Under the pieces are notes generated by a model. The model did no database searches. It was not told the DNA's origin and saw only the letters and a list, made by a program, of their open reading frames with translations. A program made the position numbers and the translations under genes. This document shows, piece by piece, positions 31,568-40,241 of a stretch of 47,384 nt of DNA. The stretch is from Chloroflexota bacterium (GTDB lineage: Bacteria; Chloroflexota; Dehalococcoidia; SHYB01): positions 1-47,384 of the forward strand of contig JACZVV010000009.1 in assembly GCA_022572465.1 (NCBI GenBank), given 5' to 3'. The stretch's first letter is position 1. Each line of letters opens with the position of its first letter.

Positions 31568-34087
31568 CTAAGAAGTCTCCAGCACGCCCTCCTCCAACAG
31601 AACGCCCACTTCGCTGCCCGGCATGCCGAGGAACTCCTCGAGGATCCGCAGGTTGTGCTCGCCCACCAACGGGGCCGCGCTCGACAGCTCGCCGGGCGTC
31701 TCACTCAGATGAAAGGGCAGCGCTTCGTATGGCATGGGGCCGCATTCCGTGTGGTTGAGCTGGCGAAAGTGGCCCCGATGGGCCAGCTGAGGGTCCGACG
31801 AGAGGTCTGACCCCTTCTGGACAACGCCCGCGGGCACGCCCGCCTCCTGGAGGCTTCGCATCACCTCGAAGCTATCCCGCGAGCTCGTCCATTCGCCGAT
31901 CGCCTGCTCCAGCTCGGCCTCGTGGGCCTTGCGCCCTTCCAGCGTGGCGAACCGGGAGTCTTCGACCCAGTCCGCGCGGCCCATGATTCCAGCCAGGGCG
32001 CGCCACTCCTCGTCGCCGGTGACGGCTATGGCGCACCACGAGCCCCCTTCCGGGAACCGTTCCGACTCCCTGCACGGGAAGATGCCGTGGGGCGCGTAGA
32101 AGTCGTCTCGATTGCCGTTGCGGCCCAGAACGCGGCCGTTGACGCGGTAGTCCAGCACCGCGGGCGCCAGGTAGTGCACGGCGCACTCGTACTGCGACAG
32201 ATCGATGTGCTGGCCCTTGCCCGTCCGGCGCCGGAACTCCAGGGCCGCGATCACCGCCGCCGCCGCGTTCGGCGGGTTCACGAAGTCGGTGTACGCGCCG
32301 TATGGCCCCGCGGGGTCTCGATCCGCCCAGCCGGTGATGTGGGCGAACCCGGAGAGGGCCGACGCTTGGGGGCCGTAGCCGGCGAAGGCCGCGTGGGGTC
32401 CGGTCTGGCCTTGCTGGCAGGTGCTGAAGTAGATGATGTCCGGCCGGTAGACGCTGACGCTCTTGTAGTCCAGCCCCCACGAGCGCATCGCCTTGGGCGT
32501 GAAGCTCTCCGCGATGACATCCGGCCTCCATTCACGCAGCAGCCGCTCGATGATCTCCCGCGCCTTGGGCTTGGCCAGGTTCAACCCAAGGCCGAGCTTG
32601 TTGGTGTTGAACTTCGAAGAGAAGGCGCTCCGGTTGAAGCCGGGCGTGGCGCCCCCGAACGGCGGGACGCTCCGGGCCGGGTCCGGCCTCGTCACCGACT
32701 CCACACGAACGACCGTCGCGCCGTGATCGCCCAAGAACTTCATCGTGATGGGGCCCACGGCGACCCAGGTGAGGTCCAGGACCTTGAGCCCTTCGAACGG
32801 CATTGCATCGTCGCTTGCAGCCGTCGGCGAGGGCGGCTCGCTGGTGTGTGGTGCAGCCTGCTCCCACAGACCATCGTTGTGCTGGCCGATCAGCGGCGCC
32901 GGCCTCTGGATGCGGACCGGACTTTCGCTGAGCTTCACGTACGGGCCGGGATAAGAGATCGTGGCGTCGAGCTCCGGGTGATGGATCGTAGCCCAATAGT
33001 CTCGGGCCTCGAGCTGCGGGCTCTCCGCGATGTCGCGGACGGTGTTGCATGGAGCGAGGATGATGCGCTCGGCCACGGCCCGCTGGTAGAGCTCGGCCTT
33101 GTCCTTGGTAGCGAAAAACTGCTCGGCTTGGTCCTGGGCGGCGTTGAACTCGTCCGCCTCCGGGCCTCCCTCGAGCATGAGGCGGTACACGTCCCACGTC
33201 ACCCAGTCCCGCTCCCGCATGGCCTGCGTGGCGAAGCCTTCCTGGTCCATCCATTGGACCAGGCGCGCCGTCGAGCGGCCCATCGCGATCCCGCCGGCCA
33301 TCCCGGAAGCGACGTGGCCGTCCTTGCATTTCCAATGCATCTGCCGCTTGATCGTTTCGCTGGTCGTCGAGGCCCCGGACCGTTGGACGTTCTCTCCTTG
33401 CAGTCCGGGGTAGGCGGCGGCGTTCATGATCGTCCACACCACGGCGCTCTGGACCGAGACGTCGATGTGCTGGCCTCGGCCCGTTCGCCCGCGGCGCCAC
33501 AGCGCGATCAGCGACGCCGCCGCGGCGTGGGCGCCGGCGTGGAGCTCGGCCTGGGGGAAACCGACCCGCACGGGTGGGCGGTCCTCGTCGCCGGTGACGA
33601 AGGCCATGCCGCCCATGGACCACGCCACCAGGTCCGGCGCTTTATACCCGGCGTACGGGCCCGTCTGCCCGAAGGGCGTCACCGATGTCACCACGACGCC
33701 GGGGTTCGCCGACCGGAGGTCCGCGTAGCCCAGGCCGAGGCCTTCGAGGTAGCCGGGGGGAAAGGACTCCAGGACCAGATCGGCGCGGGCGGCGAGCTCT
33801 CGAAAACGCTGTCGCCCGGCAGGGGACTCGAGGTCGAGCGTGATGCCTCGCTTGTTGGCGCAGTAGGCGAACCAGAACAAGCTTCGTTCCGGATGGGGTG
33901 CGTCCCCGTAGAACGGCCCCCTGCGCCGGGTTGGACTTCCCCCGGGAGGTTCGACCTTGACGACGTCGGCCCCAAGGTCGGCCAGCACACGCCCGGCCCA
34001 ATTGATGCCGCCTTCCGTGAGGTCCAGCACGCGGTACGGCGGCAGCGGCGGGGGCCTATCGTCTCCCTCAGGTCTTTGGCTGCTCAT
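31568..34087 (-). CDS. Fused double CaiB/BaiF CoA transferase
   Basis: 839 residues, twice the family length, when started at MSSQRPEGDDRPPPLPP with GGAG eight bases upstream; the 82 extra residues in the track are not family-like. Domain 1 (~18-400) has YRVLDLTEGGINWAGRVLAD and LDLESPAGRQRF. Domain 2 (~430-839) starts again with FEGLKVLDLTWVAVGPITM. At the catalytic position domain 1 reads FPQAELHAGAH (Glu, near 181) and domain 2 reads YGAYTDFVNPP (Asp, near 600). So one half is probably catalytic and the other structural, a single-chain version of the two-gene pair at 290-2830. It is divergent from the SMP-30-like gene and its operon. The acid used is unknown. Confidence 0.88.
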   Translation of the reverse strand: MSSQRPEGDDRPPPLPPYRVLDLTEGGINWAGRVLADLGADVVKVEPPGGSPTRRRGPFYGDAPHPERSLFWFAYCANKRGITLDLESPAGRQRFRELAARADLVLESFPPGYLEGLGLGYADLRSANPGVVVTSVTPFGQTGPYAGYKAPDLVAWSMGGMAFVTGDEDRPPVRVGFPQAELHAGAHAAAASLIALWRRGRTGRGQHIDVSVQSAVVWTIMNAAAYPGLQGENVQRSGASTTSETIKRQMHWKCKDGHVASGMAGGIAMGRSTARLVQWMDQEGFATQAMRERDWVTWDVYRLMLEGGPEADEFNAAQDQAEQFFATKDKAELYQRAVAERIILAPCNTVRDIAESPQLEARDYWATIHHPELDATISYPGPYVKLSESPVRIQRPAPLIGQHNDGLWEQAAPHTSEPPSPTAASDDAMPFEGLKVLDLTWVAVGPITMKFLGDHGATVVRVESVTRPDPARSVPPFGGATPGFNRSAFSSKFNTNKLGLGLNLAKPKAREIIERLLREWRPDVIAESFTPKAMRSWGLDYKSVSVYRPDIIYFSTCQQGQTGPHAAFAGYGPQASALSGFAHITGWADRDPAGPYGAYTDFVNPPNAAAAVIAALEFRRRTGKGQHIDLSQYECAVHYLAPAVLDYRVNGRVLGRNGNRDDFYAPHGIFPCRESERFPEGGSWCAIAVTGDEEWRALAGIMGRADWVEDSRFATLEGRKAHEAELEQAIGEWTSSRDSFEVMRSLQEAGVPAGVVQKGSDLSSDPQLAHRGHFRQLNHTECGPMPYEALPFHLSETPGELSSAAPLVGEHNLRILEEFLGMPGSEVGVLLEEGVLETS

Positions 34088-34347
34088 GGCCAGCTCCCCG
34101 GCCGCCTTCCAGGCCCCGGCCGTTATCCAGAGATGTCCCGCGAGGACGCGTTGAGACCGTGCATCGCCGTGGTCTGCTTCACGAACGCCGATCGGAGGCG
34201 ACCCGATACTACCACAGTGCGCCTTTGCGGCACCCTCGCTTCGGCCACGTATGGCGAAGGCCGGCGCCGTTTGACACATCCGGGACGAACTGTCACGCTT
34301 TCGCGGGCCACCCGGTATCGATCGACACCACACCTCCCACCGCTCCC
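34088..34347. promoter_or_regulatory. Divergent promoter region between the CoA transferase and the plus-strand cluster
   Basis: About 260 bases between two divergent genes, the likely control point for both. No clear operator could be assigned. Confidence 0.45.
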
Positions 34348-35244
34348 ATGCAAATCGAAACGTTCAGCCAGGGCCTCAGCCGGCTGATTGATGAGACCGC
34401 ATCGTTCGAGCCCATCGCCATCGGTTTCGTCTTCACCGAGGGGCCGGTCTGGAGCCAAAAGGAAAGCTGCCTCTACTTCAGCGACATCCCCAGCGGCCGG
34501 ATCCATCGCTGGTCCCCATCGGAAGGCGTCACCGTCTACCGAGACCCAAGTTTCAAGGCCAACGGCCTCACGCTGGACCGTGAAGGCCGCCTCATCTCCT
34601 GCGAGCACGTCGGGCGGCGCGTCTCTCGCCAGGAGGCCGACGGCACGCTGACGGCTTTGGCCAAGGACTACGATGGCGGCCGCCTCAACAGCCCCAACGA
34701 CGTCGTGGTGGCCTCCGACGGCAGCATCTACTTCACCGACCCGGATTCGGGCATCACGCATCCGCGGTCGGGCGTGCTCGCCCCCAGAGAGCAACCGGTA
34801 GAGGGCGTCTATCGAATCTCCCCCCAGGGCGACCTGACGCGCGTGGCCGATGATTTCGAGCACCCCAACGGACTCGCGTTCTCACCCGATGAGAAGACGC
34901 TCTACGTCGACGACACCCGCCTCAAACATATTCGCGCGTTCGACGTGCTGGCCGACGGCTCCCTGGGCGATGGCCGTGTCTTCGCGGCGTTGGAGGGAGA
35001 CGAGGCCGGGGCCGTGGACGGCATGAAGGTGGACGTCGAGGGCAACGTCTACTGCACGGGGCCGGGCGGCATCCACATCTTCGACGCCGCGGGCGTCAAG
35101 CTTGGGCGGCTGAAGATTCCGCCCGCCGGGCCGTCCAACGTGGGCTGGGGCGGCGCCGATTGGAGGACGCTGTACGTCACCTGGCGTGAGGCCGTATGCT
35201 GCATCCGCATGAAGGTCCCGGGCATCCCCGTGGGGCCTGAGTAG
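34348..35244 (+). CDS. SMP-30/gluconolactonase/LRE-like protein
   Basis: 298 residues, starting at MQIETFSQGLSRLIDE; the longer ORF in the track runs back through the promoter region. It forms a six-bladed propeller with metal ligands: Glu in FVFTEGPVWSQ, Asn in GRLNSPNDVVVASDG (Asn and Asp), and Asp in LAFSPDEKTLYVDDT. Members are calcium- or zinc-dependent lactonases. Also seen are IYFTDPDSGI and NVGWGGADWRTLYVT, typical of gluconolactonases. It is the first gene of a plus-strand run of six. Lactone substrate unknown. Confidence 0.92.
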   Translation: MQIETFSQGLSRLIDETASFEPIAIGFVFTEGPVWSQKESCLYFSDIPSGRIHRWSPSEGVTVYRDPSFKANGLTLDREGRLISCEHVGRRVSRQEADGTLTALAKDYDGGRLNSPNDVVVASDGSIYFTDPDSGITHPRSGVLAPREQPVEGVYRISPQGDLTRVADDFEHPNGLAFSPDEKTLYVDDTRLKHIRAFDVLADGSLGDGRVFAALEGDEAGAVDGMKVDVEGNVYCTGPGGIHIFDAAGVKLGRLKIPPAGPSNVGWGGADWRTLYVTWREAVCCIRMKVPGIPVGPE

Positions 35245-35265
35245 GCGCACCAGGGGGGGCCGACG

Positions 35266-36960
35266 TTGGAATACGACCTCGTTATCAAAAACGGCGCCGT
35301 CGTCGACGGCTCGGGTCTGCCCATGACCCACGCCGACGTGGGCATCAAGAGCGGTGTCGTTGCCGACGTCGGCCGCATCCGGGGGCGCGCTCATCGAACG
35401 ATCGATGCTGACGGTCTCGTCGTCGCCCCAGGCTTCATCGACCCTCACACCCACTACGACGCCCAGCTTTGCTGGGACCCCCTGGCGCTCACGTCGACCT
35501 GGCACGGTGTGACTACCGTCGTCACCGGCAACTGCGGCTACACCCTGGCGCCAGTCCGCCCCCAAGACCGGGACTACATGACCAGGACCTTCGCCAAGGT
35601 CGAGGGGATGTCCCTGGAGACCCTCGAACGGGGTATCTCTTGGGAATGGGAGAGTTTTGCGGAGTACCTCGGCGTGCTGGAACGCCGGTTGGGCGTCAAC
35701 GTCGTCCCCTACGTCGGCCACACCGCGATCCGCCGCTACGTCCTTGGCGGCGAGGCGTCCGAGCGGCGGGCGACCGGCGGAGAGATCGAGCGCATGGAGG
35801 CCGAGGTCCGGCGGGCCATGGATGCCGGGGCCGCCGGTTTCTCCACCGCGCTGTCGCCGAGCGCCGTCGGGTGGTACGAAGAGCCCATTCCCAGCCGCCT
35901 CGCCAGCGACGATGAGGTCGAGCGGCTCTGTGGCGTCGTGGGCGAACTCCACGCCGGGTCTCTCATGATCCTGCCGCGGAGCAGCGTCTTCGGGATCGAC
36001 GACCACGATCGGGCCTTCCTCATCCGCGTGGCCCAGGAAACGGGGTGCAACGTCGTCATCCAGACCCGGCTGGTCCAGGAAGCCATCGACGCCGCGGCGC
36101 CGGTCTTCGGCCTGCTCCAGGTCCGGCAGTTCGATCGCGTGTTTAGCTTGAAGAAAACATCCAAGGGCACCTCGATCCTCGACGGCATGCTGAGCTGGGG
36201 TGAGGTGATGCGTCAGAACCTGGATGAGCGGCTGCGGCTGCTGAGAGACGATGCTTTTCGCCAGGCCATGCGGCGAGACGCCCTCCATCCGAACACGGAC
36301 CCGGCGAAGGGCGTCGTGCTCCCCGGACTTCCCTGGGACACCACCTACGTTCACCGGACGGCGCTGGAGAGAAACAAACGTCACGAAGGCAAGTCCATCG
36401 CCCAACTCGCCGCGGAGCAGCATAAGGAGATCGCCGACGCGCTGCTCGACCTCGCGCTGGACGAAGGCCTCGATACGCTGTTCAGGACGTGTCGAGCCCG
36501 CGACCACGACGCGGAGCAGGCGCTGCGTCGCGATCTCCGTTCGCCCTACGCGCTCGTGGGCATCTCCGACGCCGGCGCCCACCTCGACCGCGACGACGGC
36601 GCCGATTACACTACGTACTTCCTGCAAGAGTACGTTCGCAACCAGCAAGTCTTCACCCTGGAAGAGGCGGTTCGCATGCTCACCCTTGCCCCGGCGTCGG
36701 TGTTTGGCCTGCGCGATCGGGGGCTCTTGCGCCCGGGCTATGCCGCCGACATCGTCGTGTTCGACCCGCAGCGCATCGGCCTGGCCTCTAAAGGCTTGTC
36801 CGGCGAGATCCCCGGGGGCGATGAGCGCTACGCCGCGGTCCCCGAAGGTGTCGAGTACACCATCGTGAATGGAGAGGTGCTGATGCGGGGCCTCCACCAC
36901 GAGGGAGCATACCCTGGCCGTGTGCTTCGGGTAACGGAGAAGGGGGGAGCGCGCCGGTGA
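35266..36960 (+). CDS. N-acyl-D-amino-acid deacylase family amidohydrolase
   Basis: 564 residues, starting with TTG 21 bases after the preceding stop. The beta-sandwich/TIM-barrel pattern of COG3653 is clear: YDLVIKNGAVVDGSGLP, APGFIDPHTHYDAQLCWDP with HxH metal ligands near residue 62, TTVVTGNCGYTLAP, and SDAGAHLDRDDGADYTTYFL with the catalytic Asp. The C-terminus (LRPGYAADIVVFDP) completes the small domain. Members hydrolyse N-acyl-D-amino acids or similar amides. The tight spacing means it is cotranscribed with the SMP-30-like gene. Confidence 0.92.
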   Translation: MEYDLVIKNGAVVDGSGLPMTHADVGIKSGVVADVGRIRGRAHRTIDADGLVVAPGFIDPHTHYDAQLCWDPLALTSTWHGVTTVVTGNCGYTLAPVRPQDRDYMTRTFAKVEGMSLETLERGISWEWESFAEYLGVLERRLGVNVVPYVGHTAIRRYVLGGEASERRATGGEIERMEAEVRRAMDAGAAGFSTALSPSAVGWYEEPIPSRLASDDEVERLCGVVGELHAGSLMILPRSSVFGIDDHDRAFLIRVAQETGCNVVIQTRLVQEAIDAAAPVFGLLQVRQFDRVFSLKKTSKGTSILDGMLSWGEVMRQNLDERLRLLRDDAFRQAMRRDALHPNTDPAKGVVLPGLPWDTTYVHRTALERNKRHEGKSIAQLAAEQHKEIADALLDLALDEGLDTLFRTCRARDHDAEQALRRDLRSPYALVGISDAGAHLDRDDGADYTTYFLQEYVRNQQVFTLEEAVRMLTLAPASVFGLRDRGLLRPGYAADIVVFDPQRIGLASKGLSGEIPGGDERYAAVPEGVEYTIVNGEVLMRGLHHEGAYPGRVLRVTEKGGARR

Positions 36961-37039
36961 AGTCCCTCGTCGCCCACGACGCAGCGTCGCTCGGCGCCCT
37001 ACCCGCGCCAACGCGCGAGCCCTGGTCTGGAGGATTTCG

Positions 37040-38200
37040 ATGAGCACAAGTGCCGACGCGAATTCCAAAGTACGCCTCGTGGACGCCGACGGCCACGTTC
37101 TGGAGCCCCGGAACCTCTGGGTGGACAGCGTCCCCAAGAAGTACCGCGAAGACACGATCCGTGTCGTCTGGAACGACGAGCTGGAGCTGGAGCAGGCCCT
37201 CGTCTACGGGAAAGTCGTGCAGCGAATGGCCGCCAACAACGGGATGGCCAACCAGCCGCCCGAGGTCCGCATGCACCCCCGCGGCTGGAGGTGGGAGGAC
37301 CTGCCGGCGCCCGGGCTCGACCCCAAGGCCAGGGTTGCGGAGCTGGACCGGGAGGGGATCGACATCGCCGTGCTCTACCCGTCGTTGGGCCTGCTCCTGG
37401 GCGCGATCAAGGAGCCGGACCACGCCGCCGCCGCGTGCGCGGCCTACAACGACTGGCTGGCGGACTATTGCTCCGTGGCGCCCGACCGGCTCGTCGGCGT
37501 TGCGGCGATTCCCGTCCAGGACCCCGATCTAGCCGTCGTGGAGGCCCGCCGGGCCGTGGAAAAGCTCGGCATGCGCGGCGTGTTCGTCCGGCCCGTGGCC
37601 ACGCCCGACGGCCGAATGCTTCACGATCCAACGTTCTACCCGTTGTGGGAGACCATCGAGGGGCTCGGCGTCCCCGTCTGCATGCATCCATCCGGCACCA
37701 CGGAGGTCTTTGGCGCTTCTCAGGTCTACAAACCACGTTGGGGCGACCAGTTCTTCTACGTTGGCAAGCCCATTCACTTCCTGATCGACGACATGATGGC
37801 CTTGTACATGCTTCTGGGAACCGGCGTCCTCGAAACCTTCCCCAAGCTCAAAGTGCTGGTTCTGGAGTCGGGCGGCGGGTGGCTGCCGTTCTTCATAGGG
37901 AAGATCGAACATTGGCTCGAGGTAGTCCAGTGGCAGGTGCGCCACCTGAGTCTGACGCCCCGTGAATACATTCAACGACAGGTGTGGGTCTCCTTCGACC
38001 CCGACGAGACCACCATCCGCAGCGCCATCAACGACATGGGAGCCGAAAGGATGATGTGGGCCTCCGATTACCCTCACATGGACATCATGGACTCCTCGGT
38101 TACCCAAGCGCTATGGAAGAACCTCGAGGGATTGGGTGAATCAGAGAAAAGCCTCGTGCTGGGCGAGAACGCCCTTCAGGCCTACGGGATCGAGAGGTAG
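37040..38200 (+). CDS. Amidohydrolase-2 family protein
   Basis: 386 residues with GGAGG six bases before the ATG. PF04909 family: VRLVDADGHVLEPRNLW (D-G-H metal motif), IDIAVLYPSLGLLLG, YNDWLADYCSVAPDRLVGVAAIP, VCMHPSGTTE for the central metal His, and MMWASDYPHMDIMDS for the late Asp. It could be a hydrolase or decarboxylase acting on a carboxylate made in this pathway. It is third in the run of six plus-strand genes. Confidence 0.92.
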   Translation: MSTSADANSKVRLVDADGHVLEPRNLWVDSVPKKYREDTIRVVWNDELELEQALVYGKVVQRMAANNGMANQPPEVRMHPRGWRWEDLPAPGLDPKARVAELDREGIDIAVLYPSLGLLLGAIKEPDHAAAACAAYNDWLADYCSVAPDRLVGVAAIPVQDPDLAVVEARRAVEKLGMRGVFVRPVATPDGRMLHDPTFYPLWETIEGLGVPVCMHPSGTTEVFGASQVYKPRWGDQFFYVGKPIHFLIDDMMALYMLLGTGVLETFPKLKVLVLESGGGWLPFFIGKIEHWLEVVQWQVRHLSLTPREYIQRQVWVSFDPDETTIRSAINDMGAERMMWASDYPHMDIMDSSVTQALWKNLEGLGESEKSLVLGENALQAYGIER

Positions 38201-38252
38201 TGCGCGCGATCTGGGCCGTTCGACCGAAACCCGCGACGCCGGAGCCAACGTG

Positions 38253-39278
38253 ATGACCGAGATGCTCGCCTTGCTTCCGGAATACAAAACGCTGTGGGAG
38301 CCCTCCGGCGCCGGTGCCGACGTGCAGCGGACCGAGCTCTTCGGCGACATGTACGCCGATACGATCCACTCCTTCCTCCCCGGCACGTGGGTCATCTCCG
38401 GGCACCACCGCGGCCGCGCCACCATTCTCAAACTGCTGGAGGCGGTGCGGAAAGTGTGGACCCAGCGATCGGTCTTTCACGACAATCAATACTGGGTGGG
38501 CGAGGACACGATCTGCACCGAATGGTTCTCCACCAACGGGACGTGGAACGGCCTCCAGTGCCGCAACAGCGGGCTCACCCGGCACGCGTTCCGCGACCGT
38601 AAAGTCGCCGAGTGGCAGGAGTACACCGACAGCGAGTTCTTCGAGGAGGTGCACGCCGGGTGGCGGACGATCGTGGGACCGGAGCTCGGCCGATGGCTTT
38701 CGCGGTATGAACGGACCGGAGCTCCCTGGTATCCAAATCCAGCGGAGAACGAATGGCCCCTAGACACATCGCTGACCGATGGAAAAGCCTGCGCGCCGAC
38801 CCACATGCGGGAGAACCTCGCCGCGGCCGCCGAATGGTGGCAAGCGCCCCGTGGCCAGTCCCACGCACTGTTCGCCGACGATGTGCACGTCCGCTTCCAG
38901 GGCAGGCGGTGGCCCCTGGGCGGCGACCACCGCGGCCGCGCCGCGTTGGAGCGTCTCTTCGAAGCAGCGCGGAAGGTGTGGCCCGAGGCGTCCGAGATCG
39001 TCAAGACGGAGCTCTGGGCCAACGACGATTCCGTCCTCGTGCACTGGTTTACCCGGAACAGGACATGGAACGGACAGCCATGCAGAAACAGTGGCTGGGC
39101 CGTTTGGCGGTTCGCCGGCGGCAAGGTTGTCGCCTGGCGCAACTACGTCGATACGAGCTTCTACGCCGAGGTGCTCGAAGGTTGGCGCGAGGCCGTCGGC
39201 GAGGCGATAGGCCGCCGGCTGCCCAGCTGGCCGGAGCCGGGAGAGCGCCGCTATCCTGACCCTATGGCGCATCAGTGA
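38253..39278 (+). CDS. Protein with two tandem SnoaL/NTF2-like domains
   Basis: 341 residues, starting at MTEMLALLPEYKTLWEPS. The two halves repeat the same pattern: HHRGRATILKLLEAVRKVW, ICTEWFSTNGTWNGLQCRNSG and VAEWQEYTDSEFFEEV in the first, and DHRGRAALERLFEAARKVW, VLVHWFTRNRTWNGQPCRNSG and VVAWRNYVDTSFYAEV in the second. This is an internal duplication of an NTF2-like fold. Such folds act as isomerases, dehydratases or cyclases. Given the neighbours, an isomerase in the same pathway is plausible but not shown. Confidence 0.85.
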   Translation: MTEMLALLPEYKTLWEPSGAGADVQRTELFGDMYADTIHSFLPGTWVISGHHRGRATILKLLEAVRKVWTQRSVFHDNQYWVGEDTICTEWFSTNGTWNGLQCRNSGLTRHAFRDRKVAEWQEYTDSEFFEEVHAGWRTIVGPELGRWLSRYERTGAPWYPNPAENEWPLDTSLTDGKACAPTHMRENLAAAAEWWQAPRGQSHALFADDVHVRFQGRRWPLGGDHRGRAALERLFEAARKVWPEASEIVKTELWANDDSVLVHWFTRNRTWNGQPCRNSGWAVWRFAGGKVVAWRNYVDTSFYAEVLEGWREAVGEAIGRRLPSWPEPGERRYPDPMAHQ

Positions 39279-39324
39279 CCGGCGTCCAGACTCGCTCCGC
39301 CGATGGCGAATGGAGGAACGAAAG

Positions 39325-40149
39325 ATGGCCTACACGACGATCGTATATGAAAAAAGAGACAAGACGGCGTGCATCACGTTGGACCGGCCAGACCAGCTGA
39401 ACGCGATCAACGACGCGATGATCAAGGACCTGAACGACGCCTACGGCGACGCTGAGTCGGACCCCGACGTGTGGACGATCATCATAACCGGGAACGGGCG
39501 GGCCCTCTGCTCGGGCGCCGACGTGAACAAGATTCCCAAGGGCGATGCCAGCGGTCGAACGGTGGGCATCGACGACCAGGGTGAGCAGCTCCTGGGCTCG
39601 TTTCGGCAGTGGGATGCCCCACAGGAGGCGACCGCTCCCTACCGGCTCATGGCCAAGCCCTTCATCTGCGCGGTCAACGGCATCGCCGCGGGCGCCGGGT
39701 TGGACCTGATCACGACCTCCGACATCGCCATCGCCTCCGACCAGGCGACGTTCTTCGATCCCCACGTCAGTATCGGCATCGTGTCGGGCCGGGAGATGGT
39801 GCGGCTGGCGCGCGTGCTTCCCCTCAACGTCGCCATGCGCATGGCTCTGATGGGCAAACACGAGCGTGTCAGCGCGCAAAGGGCCTACGACCTGGGACTC
39901 ATCACCGAAGTGGTGCCCCACGACCGCCTGATGGAGCGCGCGTGGGAGATCGCAGCCACGGTGAACAAGAATGCTCCCCTCGCGGTCCGGGGCACCCGAA
40001 TGGCGATCCGCAAGGGCCTGTCCTTGCCTGTCTACGAAGCGGAGCTCCTGGCGGAAAGCTACCGGTTGCGGGTGGCGCAGACCGAGGACGCCCTGGAAGG
40101 CCCACGCTCGTTCCTCGAAAAACGCCCGCCTCGATGGCAGGCCAAGTGA
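39325..40149 (+). CDS. Enoyl-CoA hydratase/isomerase (crotonase) family protein, atypical active site
   Basis: 274 residues, starting at MAYTTIVYEKRDKTACITLD with GGAGG eight bases upstream. The crotonase fold is clear: LDRPDQLNAINDAM, the oxyanion-hole blocks ALCSGADV and CAVNGIAAGAGLDLITTSDIAIAS, and ERVSAQRAYDLGLITEVVP. At the two places where rat enoyl-CoA hydratase has its catalytic glutamates, this protein seems to have His (in DPHVSIG) and Arg (in VAMRMALMG). So the CoA ester is probably bound and its enolate stabilised, but ordinary hydration may not be the reaction. Fifth gene of the cluster. Confidence 0.9.
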   Translation: MAYTTIVYEKRDKTACITLDRPDQLNAINDAMIKDLNDAYGDAESDPDVWTIIITGNGRALCSGADVNKIPKGDASGRTVGIDDQGEQLLGSFRQWDAPQEATAPYRLMAKPFICAVNGIAAGAGLDLITTSDIAIASDQATFFDPHVSIGIVSGREMVRLARVLPLNVAMRMALMGKHERVSAQRAYDLGLITEVVPHDRLMERAWEIAATVNKNAPLAVRGTRMAIRKGLSLPVYEAELLAESYRLRVAQTEDALEGPRSFLEKRPPRWQAK

Positions 40150-40164
40150 CCGCGAGCGGCCTCC

Positions 40165-40241
40165 GATCGCCCGATCGACGTGCCGGCGATTCGGCAACGA
40201 CATCGGAGGAGTCCGTAGGCCAAGGAGACCGCCGTGGCCCA
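40165..40241 (+). repeat. 77-base repeat, copy A: leader and start of the amidohydrolase gene
   Basis: Contains the AAGGAG ribosome site and the first codons (GTG GCC CA) of the gene at 40234. The same 77 bases with a few changes recur at 41372-41448. Confidence 0.75.

Noticed and set aside
31922-34387. 821-aa plus-strand ORF
   Set aside because: Antisense shadow of the fused CoA transferase.
34882-37155. 757-aa minus-strand ORF
   Set aside because: Opposite the SMP-30-like and deacylase genes, which have full family motifs; shadow.
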